64,000 nucleotides of DNA from Allokutzneria sp. A3M-2-11 16. Lineage in GTDB: Bacteria; Actinomycetota; Actinomycetes; Mycobacteriales; Pseudonocardiaceae. Location of the stretch: positions 1 through 64,000 of the forward strand of contig NZ_JANAVO010000013.1 of assembly GCF_024213555.1 (NCBI RefSeq). Reading direction: 5' to 3'. The notes under the pieces were generated by a model that saw only the letters and a program-made list of their open reading frames with translations, had not been told where the DNA came from and did no database searches. Both the position numbers and the translations under genes were made by a program. This document shows, one piece after another, positions 16,060 through 24,188 of this stretch (the stretch's first letter is position 1; every line of letters begins with the position of its first letter).

Positions 16060-17397
16060 TCAGGCGTCCAGCTCGTGCTTGCGGGTTTCCGGTGCGGCGT
16101 ATGCCATCCACAGCACGGCCAGCAGCACGGTGGCGCCGATGACGGCGAAGGTCGGCGGCAGCCCGAGGTGCGGCCACAGCACCGTGCCGAAGATCAGCGG
16201 CACGAAGCCCGCCCCGATCCGGCTCACCGTGGACGCCCAGCCGAACCCGCTGGCGCGCAGCTCGGTCGGGTAGAGCTCCGAGACGTAGGCGTAGAGCGCG
16301 GGAATGGTGATCTGGATCAGGAAGCCGTAGACCGCGATCCACAGCTTGGCGGCCGAGGCGATCTCCAGTTGCGCGGCGAAGAGGACCAGGGCGAGCGCGG
16401 ACAGCGGGGCGCTCACGCCGATCACCCACTTGCGGCCGACCACGTCCACCAGCCACGCGGACACGAGCACGCCGACGACGCCGACGGCGGTCATCAGCGT
16501 GGTCACCATGAAGGCCGCGTAGTCGCCGTAGCCCTCGGCCTTGAGGATGCTGGGCAGCCAGGTCAGCGCGCCGTAGTAGAGGACGAAGACGGTCAGGAAC
16601 ACCGCCCAGGCCGCTGAGGTGATCTTGGGGCTGTACCGCCACAACGCGGCGACCTGGGCGGCGACCGCGCGCGGGGTCAGCCGGGGTGCGGGATGCGGCT
16701 CGGGCAGGCGCCACGGCCCGACCTCGGCGCCGGTGCGCGCCACCAGCCGGTCGATCACCGCGCGGGCCTCGTCGCCGCGCCCGCGCCGCACCAGGTACAT
16801 CGGGGACTCCGGCACCGACCGCCGCACCCAGAACACCAGCAGCGCGGGCAGCACCATCACGAGCATGAGCGCGCGCCAGCCGCCGACGCCCGCGAGCAGC
16901 GTGGAGGTCAGGCCGCACAGCGTCGCGCCGATGGGCCACCAGATGTCCATCGCGGTGAGCACTCGGCCGCGCACCTTCGCCGGGGTGAACTCGCCGACGA
17001 GCGCGTAGTCGACCGGGATGCAGCCGCCGAGCCCGACCCCGGCCAGGAACCGGAACACGCAGAAGGTGACGAAGTCCGGTGACGCCGCCCCGGCCACGGT
17101 GAACAGCGAGAACATCAGCAGCGTCCAGCGGAACGCGCGCTGCCGCCCGACCAGGTCGGCGATCCCGCCCCAGGCGAACGCGCCGACCGCCATGCCGATC
17201 AGGTTGGCGGTGCCGACCCAGCCGCGTTCGCCCGTCGTCAGGCCCCACTCGGCGCCGACGAGCGGGATGAGGAAGCCGTTGAGGGCCACGTCCCAGGCGT
17301 CGAACATGAAGCCGAGCCCGCCGACCAGGAAGATCGTTCCCTGGGTGTGCCACCGCCAGGGCAGCTCCTGGACGACCTGATCACCAGTGCGCATCAC
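16060..17397 (-). CDS. MFS transporter (metabolite/sugar-porter type)
   Basis: 445 residues with 12 predicted TM helices. The loop 2-3 signature is GIADLVGRQRAFRW, and GFMFDAWDVALNGFLIP marks TM1, as in the AAHS/sugar-porter-like group (acid Asp in TM1). Loop 8-9 repeats the motif as SAWLVDVVGRKWVIG. The substrate is probably a small organic acid or sugar; it cannot be refined. The gene can start at GTG 17397 or ATG 17394. A perfect dyad 9-33 bp upstream is a candidate operator. The methyltransferase gene upstream ends 62 bp away. Confidence 0.9.
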   Translation of the reverse strand: MMRTGDQVVQELPWRWHTQGTIFLVGGLGFMFDAWDVALNGFLIPLVGAEWGLTTGERGWVGTANLIGMAVGAFAWGGIADLVGRQRAFRWTLLMFSLFTVAGAASPDFVTFCVFRFLAGVGLGGCIPVDYALVGEFTPAKVRGRVLTAMDIWWPIGATLCGLTSTLLAGVGGWRALMLVMVLPALLVFWVRRSVPESPMYLVRRGRGDEARAVIDRLVARTGAEVGPWRLPEPHPAPRLTPRAVAAQVAALWRYSPKITSAAWAVFLTVFVLYYGALTWLPSILKAEGYGDYAAFMVTTLMTAVGVVGVLVSAWLVDVVGRKWVIGVSAPLSALALVLFAAQLEIASAAKLWIAVYGFLIQITIPALYAYVSELYPTELRASGFGWASTVSRIGAGFVPLIFGTVLWPHLGLPPTFAVIGATVLLAVLWMAYAAPETRKHELDA

Positions 17398-17405
17398 CGC
17401 ATCCT

Positions 17406-17430
17406 AAGTCATCATTTACCTCGATGACTT
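17406..17430. promoter_or_regulatory. dyad AAGTCATC-N9-GATGACTT upstream of the MFS gene
   Basis: Exact 8-bp arms at 17406-17413 and 17423-17430, in a short, locally A/T-rich stretch. Arm spacing and composition resemble GntR- or MarR-type operators. It ends nine bases before the first possible start codon, so binding would occlude the promoter or the 5' end of the mRNA. Confidence 0.45.
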
Positions 17431-17459
17431 CAGTGCACAGTGAAATTAATCTTTCGAGA

Positions 17460-18302
17460 TCAAACCGAAAAACAACGCGCCTGGACGATCCACGCGGCCG
17501 AGCCGTAGAACACCCCGTGCTCGGTCTGGTGGGCGCCCATGTCCGCCCGCACCTCGTCGAGCACACGGCTCTGGGCCCCGGGGGAGAGGTCGCGCGTCAT
17601 CCAGCCGAACTGCTCGACGACGAAGTCGAGGGCGTCGTCGACGTCGCGGCCGAAGTACATGGGCTCGCTGACCGGACGGAACTCGATCTCGGTGAATCCC
17701 GCCGAGGCCAGGAGCTCCCGGGAGAGGTCCGGATCGGTGAGCGAACCGGCGCGCGGCGTGGCAGGAGGTTGTTCGCGCCCGGCGGCGAAGGCGGTGCGGA
17801 AGGTGGTCATCCACTCGTTGCGCTTCGCGGGCTGCCAGGTCAGGAGCGCGAGCCGCCCGCCGGGGCGCAGTGCGCGGGCGATGTTGGCGAACGCGGCCTC
17901 GGCGTCGCCGAAGAACATCGCGCCATGGCGGCTGATCGCGACGTCGAAGCCGCCTTCGGTGAAGGGGTGGATCTGCGCGTCTGCTTGGAGGAAGGTCGCG
18001 TTCGATATCCCTTCGCGCTCCGCGAGTTCGCGGGCCAGGTCGAGCATTCGCGTCGACAGGTCCACTCCGACCGCTGATCCGTTCTTGGCCAGGCGCGCGG
18101 CGTCCCGCGTGTACTGACCGCTGCCGCAACCGATGTCGAGCACAGTCGCGTCCGGCTCGATCGCCGCGGCGGTGAAGAAGTGGTCGCGGTAGGCGGCGAC
18201 CCCGTCGTCGAACCGTTGCGCACGCCTCGTCCAGAACGCGCCTTGATCACCGTTCCACGCGCTGAGCTGGTCCGAGTTGGACGGGTCAACTGTTGCAGTC
18301 AT
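17460..18302 (-). CDS. class I SAM-dependent methyltransferase
   Basis: 280 residues. The SAM site is VLDIGCGSGQYTRDAA, with the acidic motif II VGVDLSTRMLDLAREL. FDVAISRHGAMFFGDAEAAFANIARALRPGGRLALLTW is the Methyltransf_11-like block in which His replaces the common Asp. The substrate is unknown; the C-terminal half (GREQPPATPRAGSLTDPDLSRELLASAGF) matches a widespread actinobacterial family of small-molecule methyltransferases. It is divergent from the FAD monooxygenase gene, 70 bp apart, which could indicate a shared pathway. ATG 18302 begins MTATVDPSNSDQLSAWNGDQ; the open frame beyond it is antisense to the oxidoreductase. Confidence 0.88.
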   Translation of the reverse strand: MTATVDPSNSDQLSAWNGDQGAFWTRRAQRFDDGVAAYRDHFFTAAAIEPDATVLDIGCGSGQYTRDAARLAKNGSAVGVDLSTRMLDLARELAEREGISNATFLQADAQIHPFTEGGFDVAISRHGAMFFGDAEAAFANIARALRPGGRLALLTWQPAKRNEWMTTFRTAFAAGREQPPATPRAGSLTDPDLSRELLASAGFTEIEFRPVSEPMYFGRDVDDALDFVVEQFGWMTRDLSPGAQSRVLDEVRADMGAHQTEHGVFYGSAAWIVQARCFSV

Positions 18303-18372
18303 GTTGCGCAGCCTATGTGCGGCCGCCTCGCTATTTAGGGTTCGACGGACGATCGCCGACGAGAGGGGCCGC

Positions 18373-19572
18373 ATGTCGACCTGCTGTGTTGTCGGAGGAG
18401 GGCCGGGCGGCCTGGTGCTCGCGTACCTGATGGCGCGGGCGGGGATCGAGGTGACGCTGCTGGAGTCGCAGCCGGACTTCGACCGCGACTTCCGGGGTGA
18501 CTCGCTGCACCCGGCGACCCTGGAGCTGATGGACCAGCTCGGGCTGGCCGACCGGCTGCTGGAGCTGGACCACTTCCGCGCCACCACCTTCTCCCTGCAC
18601 AGCCCCGGCCGGACGATCAGGACCGCCGACTACGACCGCATCGGCGGCAAGTTCCCTTACGTGGCACTGCTGCCGCAGGCCCGCTTCCTGGACTTCCTCG
18701 CGCGCGAGGCCGCCGCGTTCCCCGGTTTCGAGCTGCGCACGAACGCGAAGGTCACCGCGCTGGTCGAGGAGGACGGACGCGTCGTCGGCGTGCGCTGCGG
18801 CCGGGAGAGCGTCCGCGCGGACCTGGTGATCGCCGCGGACGGGCGGTTCTCCCGGCTGCGGCGGCTGGCCGACCTGCCGGTCACCTCGCTCGGCGGGGGC
18901 GGGGACATCCTGTGGTTCCGGCTGCCCCGGCGCGCGGACGACCCGCCCGAGGCCGACGTGGACATCTACTTCGGCGCCGGGCACTACGTCGGCCTGCTCG
19001 GCGGTCCGGACTCGTGGCAGGTCGGCTACACGATCCCGAAGGGCGGCTTCCAGGCGGCCCGGCGGGCCGGGGTGGAGCCGATCCGCGAGTTCCTGCACGT
19101 CAACGTGCCCTGGCTGGCCGATCGCGCCGACCAGCTGACCCGCTTCGAGCAGATCACGCTGCTGTCGGTGGACATCGCGCGGGCCAAGCGGTGGCACCGA
19201 CCGGGGTTGCTGATGATCGGCGACGCGGCGCACGTGATCTCCCCGGTCGGTGGCAACGGGATCTTGATGGCGGTCCAGGACGCGGTGGTGGCGGCGAACG
19301 TGCTGATCCCGCGACTGCGTGCGGGCTCCGTGCCGGAGGAGGCGCTGGCGGAGGTGCAGCGGCTGCGCGAGCCCGCGATCGAGAAGGTGCAGGCGCAGCA
19401 GGTCCGGGTCGAGGAGCGGACGGCGAAGGCGCTCGCGACCGGCCTCCCGTATCGGCCCCCATTGGCGTTTCGCCTGCTCTGCGCGCTCGCGCCGTTCCGC
19501 AAGGCGGCGGCCCGCGCCAACGCGTACGGACCCTTCCGGCCGACGCTCGATCCGGGACTGCTGGACATGTAA
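18373..19572 (+). CDS. FAD-dependent monooxygenase (PHBH fold)
   Basis: 399 residues. GGGPGGLVLAYLMARAGIEVTLLE is the Rossmann ADP-binding start. RGDSLHPATLELMDQLGL, DLVIAADGRFSRLRR (DG motif) and LMIGDAAHVISPVGGNGILMAVQDA (GD motif) identify the group A aromatic-hydroxylase class. It would use NAD(P)H and oxygen to hydroxylate an aromatic or polyketide-like substrate. There is no C-terminal thioredoxin-like domain. ATG 18373 follows GAGAGGGG. A G-rich repeat-containing region and the RHH-ClpN gene follow. Confidence 0.9.
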   Translation: MSTCCVVGGGPGGLVLAYLMARAGIEVTLLESQPDFDRDFRGDSLHPATLELMDQLGLADRLLELDHFRATTFSLHSPGRTIRTADYDRIGGKFPYVALLPQARFLDFLAREAAAFPGFELRTNAKVTALVEEDGRVVGVRCGRESVRADLVIAADGRFSRLRRLADLPVTSLGGGGDILWFRLPRRADDPPEADVDIYFGAGHYVGLLGGPDSWQVGYTIPKGGFQAARRAGVEPIREFLHVNVPWLADRADQLTRFEQITLLSVDIARAKRWHRPGLLMIGDAAHVISPVGGNGILMAVQDAVVAANVLIPRLRAGSVPEEALAEVQRLREPAIEKVQAQQVRVEERTAKALATGLPYRPPLAFRLLCALAPFRKAAARANAYGPFRPTLDPGLLDM

Positions 19573-19620
19573 CCCCTATGGGGGTACAAAGGGGGTACAC
19601 CTGATGAGAGGGGTATCCCG
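19571..19620. promoter_or_regulatory. G-tract direct repeats before the RHH-ClpN gene
   Basis: ACCCCTATGGGGGT is a small dyad. It is followed by GGGGGTACA at 19580-19588 and again at 19591-19599, then GGGGTAT just before the start. Repeats of 11-bp period suit a ribbon-helix-helix dimer pair, and the downstream gene encodes an RHH-like N-terminus, so autoregulation is plausible. The dyad also loosely resembles CsoR-type G-tract operators. Confidence 0.4.
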
Positions 19621-20327
19621 TGCCGAAGATCAACGTGTATCTGCCGGACGAGCTGGCCGAGGCCGTCAAGGAGACGGGCGTGCCGGTGTCGGCGATCTGC
19701 CAGCGCGCGCTGGAGCAGTCCGTGCGCCGCGTGACCGCGATCAGGGAAACCGCGCTCGGCGACCTGAAGGGCGATGACCCGACAGCGCGCATGGGCCTGG
19801 CGCGCTACACCGACCGGGCGCGCGAGGCGGTCAGGCTCGGCATCGACCGGGCGCGCCGCGCGGGCTCGGAGAGCGTCGACTCGGAGCACCTGCTCGGCGG
19901 GGTGCTGGCCGAGGGAGGCAACCTCGCGCTGCACGTGCTGCGCGCCGTGGACATCGCCCCCGAGCAGCTGCTGCGCGACCTGGACGGTGAGCAGTCCTCG
20001 GCCTCGGGCGGGGGCACCGGCGCGCGGTTCAGCAGCTCCGCGGCGAACGTGCTGGAACTGGCGGTGACCGAGGCGGTCTCGCTCGGCCACAACTATGTGG
20101 GCTGCGAACACCTGTTGCTGGGCTTGGTCGCCGAGCCGGAGGGGATGGGTGGCGAGTTCCTGCGGTCCCGCGGGGTCGAGCTGCGGTTGACGCGGCGGGC
20201 GGTGTCGGCGGCGCTCGCGGGGTACACGCACCTGCGCGCCCAGTCCAGCCCGCAGGCCGACGCGGCGGCGCTGCTCCAACCGATCATGCAGCGGCTGGAG
20301 CGCATCGAGAAGCACGTGGGCCTGTGA
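19620..20327 (+). CDS. RHH-like N-terminus fused to a Clp N-terminal (Clp_N) domain
   Basis: 235 residues. The first 45 (PKINVYLPDELAEAVKETG-VPVSAICQRALEQSV) look like a ribbon-helix-helix strand plus two helices. Then two Clp_N repeats follow: YTDRAREAVRLGIDRARR with VDSEHLLGGVLAEGG, and SSSAANVLELAVTEAV with VGCEHLLLGLVAE. There is no AAA+ module, so it cannot unfold substrates alone; it could deliver substrates to ClpC or serve as a DNA-bound sensor. GTG 19620 follows GAGAGGGG. Its stop overlaps the next gene by GTGA, so the two are co-translated. Confidence 0.8.
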   Translation: MPKINVYLPDELAEAVKETGVPVSAICQRALEQSVRRVTAIRETALGDLKGDDPTARMGLARYTDRAREAVRLGIDRARRAGSESVDSEHLLGGVLAEGGNLALHVLRAVDIAPEQLLRDLDGEQSSASGGGTGARFSSSAANVLELAVTEAVSLGHNYVGCEHLLLGLVAEPEGMGGEFLRSRGVELRLTRRAVSAALAGYTHLRAQSSPQADAAALLQPIMQRLERIEKHVGL

Positions 20328-21256
20328 AGCCGATCCTGGTGCTGGCCACCACCGACACGATCGCCCAGTCGCACAACGCGGTCGCCACCGGCCCAAAGTT
20401 GATTCCATCAGGGCTGGTGCCCTCGGGAGTGGTCGTCGAGGACGTGCTCGCGGAGCCGAGCTGGGACGTCACGCCGTCGACGATGCTGGCCATCGCGCGC
20501 CGTGTCCGTGACGCGCTGCTGGTCGACGGCTTCGGCGGAGTCGTTGTGGCGCATGGGTTTGACACTGTCGAGCACACGCCGTTCCTGACCGAGCTGATGG
20601 TCGGCGAGGTCAGCAGGCTCGGCGCGATCGTGTTCACCGGCGCTGTGCGGCTGCGCGACGAGCCGTTCAGCGACGCTCCGCGGAACCTGGCTTCGTCCAT
20701 TGTGGCCGCTGGTGAACCGGCTCTGCGCGGAGCGGGCGTGGTGGTGTGCGCGGACGACGAACTCCACGCGGCGCGATGGGTCCGCCAGGTCGACGCGACG
20801 TCCGTGCGCGGGTTGTCCTCCGGGCCGCATCCGTTGGTGGGCAAGGTGATCGAGGGCCACGTGATGCTCATCGGCGGCGCGCCGCATCCTGTTCCCCCAC
20901 CCGTCGGCGAGCCCGAAACCGACGTCGCCGTCATCGCGGCCTATCCCGGTGCTCGCGCGGAGCAGCTGTCGGCGATCGTCGACGCGGGCGCGCGCGGCAT
21001 CGTGCTCGACGGGACCGGCATCGGCAACGTCCCCGTGGAGATGTTCGCGGCCGTGGGCGAGGTCGTCGACTGGGACATCCCCGTCGTGGTCGCGTCACGG
21101 GCGCAGCCGCACTCCGGCACGGAGATCGGCATCGTGAGCAAGGTCGGCGCGATCAGCTCACGCGGACTCGGCGTGGGCCAGGCCCGCAGTGCCCTCATGG
21201 TGGCCCTTGGCGGAGGCGGGGTCTCCTACGCCCGCTCCTACTTCGCCCACCTCTGA
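20324..21256 (+). CDS. asparaginase-like amidohydrolase
   Basis: 310 residues of the bacterial L-asparaginase fold. The first nucleophile motif TGGTIA appears as ATTDTIAQS, keeping the catalytic Thr but losing both Gly. The second motif reads VVAHGFDTVEHTPF instead of HGTDTMEETA, so Thr is Phe at the position that usually helps activate water. GARGIVLDGTGIGNVP is the C-terminal interface block. It may hydrolyse asparagine poorly or act on another amide. GTG start inside the preceding stop (GTGA). Ends before a family-1 palindrome that faces the convergent Rsm22 gene. Confidence 0.83.
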   Translation: MKPILVLATTDTIAQSHNAVATGPKLIPSGLVPSGVVVEDVLAEPSWDVTPSTMLAIARRVRDALLVDGFGGVVVAHGFDTVEHTPFLTELMVGEVSRLGAIVFTGAVRLRDEPFSDAPRNLASSIVAAGEPALRGAGVVVCADDELHAARWVRQVDATSVRGLSSGPHPLVGKVIEGHVMLIGGAPHPVPPPVGEPETDVAVIAAYPGARAEQLSAIVDAGARGIVLDGTGIGNVPVEMFAAVGEVVDWDIPVVVASRAQPHSGTEIGIVSKVGAISSRGLGVGQARSALMVALGGGGVSYARSYFAHL

Positions 21257-21283
21257 TCCCCCGCCGAGGCCGTCTAGAGATCT

Positions 21284-21346
21284 CCCGTTTCGTACTCTTA
21301 TCGGGGTTTGGAGCGCTCTAATCCACGGTAATGAGTACGAAACGGG
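21284..21346. repeat. 63-bp palindrome, family 1 copy 2 (inverted orientation)
   Basis: Arms CCCGTTTCGTACTC (21284-21297) and GAGTACGAAACGGG (21333-21346) around a central GAGCGCTC. It has the same total span as copies 1 and 3, but the flanking GTCTAGAGA lies to the left, so it is inserted in the opposite orientation. It sits between convergent genes ending at 21256 and 21407. Confidence 0.83.
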
Positions 21347-21406
21347 ATTGGTTTGGACCACGCCGGCTTACGAGGAGGTGGAGGCGGCGTGGTGCAGTGG
21401 GTCAGT

Positions 21407-22387
21407 TTAGCTCAGCGGGGGCCAGGGGGAGCCCCACGTGGTGTCGCGGGCGGCGCGGTAGAGCGGGCCGTGGCGTTTGGTGACGGTGGTTTCGGACAGC
21501 GCGCCGTCGTTGGAGCAGAGTTGCAGGGACACCAAACCCTTGCGCTTCAAGGGATGCCTGAGGATGCGGTTTTCCGCGCGGGAGAGGGGAACGGTCGAGG
21601 CCGCCACGTAGGAGAACTTCTCGTCCTCGAAGTTGAGCGTGCCTTCCTTGATCAGCCGGTGCGCGCCGACGCGGGGCAGGCGCGCGGAGAAGTGGCACCA
21701 GTCCGAACCGCGGGGGATGGGGCAGGCGTGCTCGTGGGGGCAGGGCGCGACGAGGGAGCGCCCCATGTCGAGCAGCTGTGCGCGAGCCTCGGCGATCCGC
21801 GAATACCCCGCCGGAGTACCGGGTTCGATCAGCACGACCATGGCGCCGGACGCCGCGAGCCACGCGACGGTCCGGGAACGCATGGCCTCCGGGAGCTCAC
21901 CGAGCACATAGGACAGTGTCACCAGGTCGGCGGCGGGCAGGGGGGTCTTGGGATCGATCACGCCCCGCCGCCACGTCGCCGATCGCAACGCGGGGGACTT
22001 GGCGGACGCGGCGAGCTTGCGCCCCAGGGCGAGCGCCTTCTCCACCTGCTCGACCACGGTCAGCTCGGTGAGCGTGGACCAGGTGCCCGCGGCGGCCCAC
22101 AGCGCGGTTCCGGTGCCGCCGCCGACGTCGACGTGCGACTTCGGGGAGAACTCCGGCGCGAACGTGGCGACCTCGTCCAGCACCGCGCGCACCGCCGCGT
22201 AGGTGGCGGGCATGCGGTAGCCGGCGTAGGCCGCCACATCGCTGTCGGAGTTCATGATCGGCGTGGTGGCCGCGCGTCCCTCCCGGTACCGGGTGCTCAG
22301 GCGGTCCACCGCGCGCGAGAGCTCCTGGTTGGGGAAGCGGCGCAGCTCGGTGTCCAAAGCGGACTGCAGGTCGGTCGGGAGGGCCAC
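21407..22387 (-). CDS. Rsm22/METTL17-like small-subunit rRNA methyltransferase
   Basis: 326 residues. Methyltransferase motif I is HVDVGGGTGTALWAA. Family-specific blocks follow: TYAAVRAVLDEVATFAPEF, VTLSYVLGELPEAMRS and VLIEPGTPAGY. The CPHEHACPIPRGSDWCHF segment plus a later Cys (LQLCSNDG) supplies the four-Cys set that in METTL17 homologues binds a 4Fe-4S cluster. It probably associates with 16S rRNA during small-subunit assembly. I start at GTG 22387 (VALPTDLQSALDTELRRF). Upstream on the same strand the ABC exporter ends 16 bp before this start. Confidence 0.86.
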   Translation of the reverse strand: MALPTDLQSALDTELRRFPNQELSRAVDRLSTRYREGRAATTPIMNSDSDVAAYAGYRMPATYAAVRAVLDEVATFAPEFSPKSHVDVGGGTGTALWAAAGTWSTLTELTVVEQVEKALALGRKLAASAKSPALRSATWRRGVIDPKTPLPAADLVTLSYVLGELPEAMRSRTVAWLAASGAMVVLIEPGTPAGYSRIAEARAQLLDMGRSLVAPCPHEHACPIPRGSDWCHFSARLPRVGAHRLIKEGTLNFEDEKFSYVAASTVPLSRAENRILRHPLKRKGLVSLQLCSNDGALSETTVTKRHGPLYRAARDTTWGSPWPPLS

Positions 22388-22403
22388 GAGCGAAGATTCT
22401 CGC

Positions 22404-24188
22404 TCATGCCGCGACTGGCTGGGCGAACTGGGCCGCGTACAGGCGCGCGTAGTGCCCGCCCGCCGCGAGCAGCGCGTGGTGATCACCCTGCTCGACGATC
22501 CGCCCGGAGTCCATCACCAGGATCACGTCCGCGTCGCGGATGGTGGACAGCCGGTGCGCGATCACGAAGCTGGTGCGGTCCTGGCGCAGCGACGACATCG
22601 CCTGCTGGAGCAGCACTTCGGTGCGCGTGTCCACCGAGCTGGTCGCCTCGTCGAGCACGAGCATCGCGGGGTCGGCCAGGAACGCCCGCGCGATGGTGAT
22701 CAGCTGCTTCTCCCCGGCGCTGACGTTGGAGCCCTCCTCGTCGATCACCGTCTCGTAGCCGTCGGGCAGCGTGCGGACGAAGCGGTCGACGTGGGTGGCG
22801 CGCGCCGCCTCGACGATCCGTTCGCGGGTGACGTCGTCGACGCCGTAGGCGATGTTCTCCGCGATCGTCCCGCCGAAGAGCCACGTGTCTTGAAGGACCA
22901 TGCCGATGTTGCCGCGCACCTGGGACCGGTGCGCCTCGGCGATGTCCACTCCGTCCAGGGTGATCCGGCCCTCGGAGATCTCGTAGAACCGCATCAGCAG
23001 GTTGACCAGCGTGGACTTGCCCGCACCGGTCGGGCCGACGATGGCGACGGTCTGCCCCGGCCGCACCGACAGCGAAAGGTCCTCGATGAGCGGCTTGTCG
23101 GGGGAGTAGCGGAAGGACACGTTCTCGAAGGTCACTCGTCCGCGCACCGTGCCGAGCGGAACGGGCCGCAGCGGTTCCGGGCGCTGCTCCTCCGCGTCGA
23201 GCAGCCCGAACACGCGTTCCGCCGACGCGAGCCCCGACTGGACGATGTTGGTCATCGCGGCGAGCTGGGTGATCGGGTGGTTGAACTCGTGGACGTACTG
23301 GATGAACGCCTGCACGTCGCCCAGCGACATCGTCCCGCTGGCCACCCGGAGCCCGCCGACCACCGCGACCATCACGTAGGTCAGGTTGCCGACGAAGGAC
23401 ATCGCGGGCTGGGTGATCCCGGAGACGAACTGCGCGCGGAAGGCCGCCGTGTACAGCTTCTCGTTGTGCTCGGCGAAGGTCGCGATCGCTTCCCGCTGCC
23501 TGCCGAAGAGCTTGACCAGCGCGTGCCCGGTGTACATCTCCTCGATGTGGCCGTTGAGCTTGCCGGTGGTCGCCCACTGCGTGCTGAAGTGCGGCTGTGC
23601 CCGCTTCGCGATCGCCCTGGTGATCACGATCGCGACCGGGATGGTGACCAGCGCGAGCAGCGCCATGGTCGGCGAGAGCCAGAACATCATCACCACCACG
23701 CCGAGCAGCGTCAGCAGCGAGATCGCGACGCGGCTCAGAACCTGTTGCAGCGCCTCGGAAACGTTGTCGATGTCGTTGGTGACCCTGGAGAGCACCTCGC
23801 CCCTGGGGCTGCGGTCGAAGTACTCCAGCGGCAGCCGGTTGAGCTTGTCCGCCGAGCGCTCGCGCAGCCGGAAAGCCAAGCGCTGCGCCACGATCGCGGT
23901 CAACCTGCCCTGTGCCCAGGCGAAGCCGGACGAGCCCGCGATGGCGGCCAGTGCCCACGCCAGCGCGGTGCCGACCGCGGTGAAGTCGATGCCGGGCCCC
24001 CGCGCTCCGGTGAAGATCAGATCGGTGACGTGGCCGAAAATCAGCGGCACGGTCACCCACAGGGCGACGTAACCCAGTCCGGCGGTGAAGACCCCGGCCA
24101 GCAGCGCTCGTTCCGGCCCCATCATCCGCAGCAGCCTGGCCAGGGAACCGCTGAAGTCGTCCGGCTTGGCCGTTTCCTCGGTGTTCAT
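22404..24188 (-). CDS. ABC exporter half-transporter, canonical subunit
   Basis: 594 residues: a six-helix exporter domain and an NBD. Walker A GPTGAGKST, signature NVSAGEKQL (Ala for the usual Gly), Walker B MLVLDEATSSVD with the catalytic Glu, and H-loop FVIAHRLST with His. With the downstream-numbered partner it forms a heterodimeric multidrug-type exporter (LmrCD/TM287-288 class). This subunit supplies the intact Glu and His. Its ATG overlaps the partner stop by ATGA, so subunits are made in step. The substrate is unknown. Confidence 0.92.
   Translation of the reverse strand: MNTEETAKPDDFSGSLARLLRMMGPERALLAGVFTAGLGYVALWVTVPLIFGHVTDLIFTGARGPGIDFTAVGTALAWALAAIAGSSGFAWAQGRLTAIVAQRLAFRLRERSADKLNRLPLEYFDRSPRGEVLSRVTNDIDNVSEALQQVLSRVAISLLTLLGVVVMMFWLSPTMALLALVTIPVAIVITRAIAKRAQPHFSTQWATTGKLNGHIEEMYTGHALVKLFGRQREAIATFAEHNEKLYTAAFRAQFVSGITQPAMSFVGNLTYVMVAVVGGLRVASGTMSLGDVQAFIQYVHEFNHPITQLAAMTNIVQSGLASAERVFGLLDAEEQRPEPLRPVPLGTVRGRVTFENVSFRYSPDKPLIEDLSLSVRPGQTVAIVGPTGAGKSTLVNLLMRFYEISEGRITLDGVDIAEAHRSQVRGNIGMVLQDTWLFGGTIAENIAYGVDDVTRERIVEAARATHVDRFVRTLPDGYETVIDEEGSNVSAGEKQLITIARAFLADPAMLVLDEATSSVDTRTEVLLQQAMSSLRQDRTSFVIAHRLSTIRDADVILVMDSGRIVEQGDHHALLAAGGHYARLYAAQFAQPVAA

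Noticed and set aside
19571-19599. CsoR copper-responsive operator
   Set aside because: The ACCCC-TAT-GGGGT dyad resembles CsoR sites, but there is no csoR or copper gene nearby; RHH autoregulation explains the 11-bp direct repeats better.
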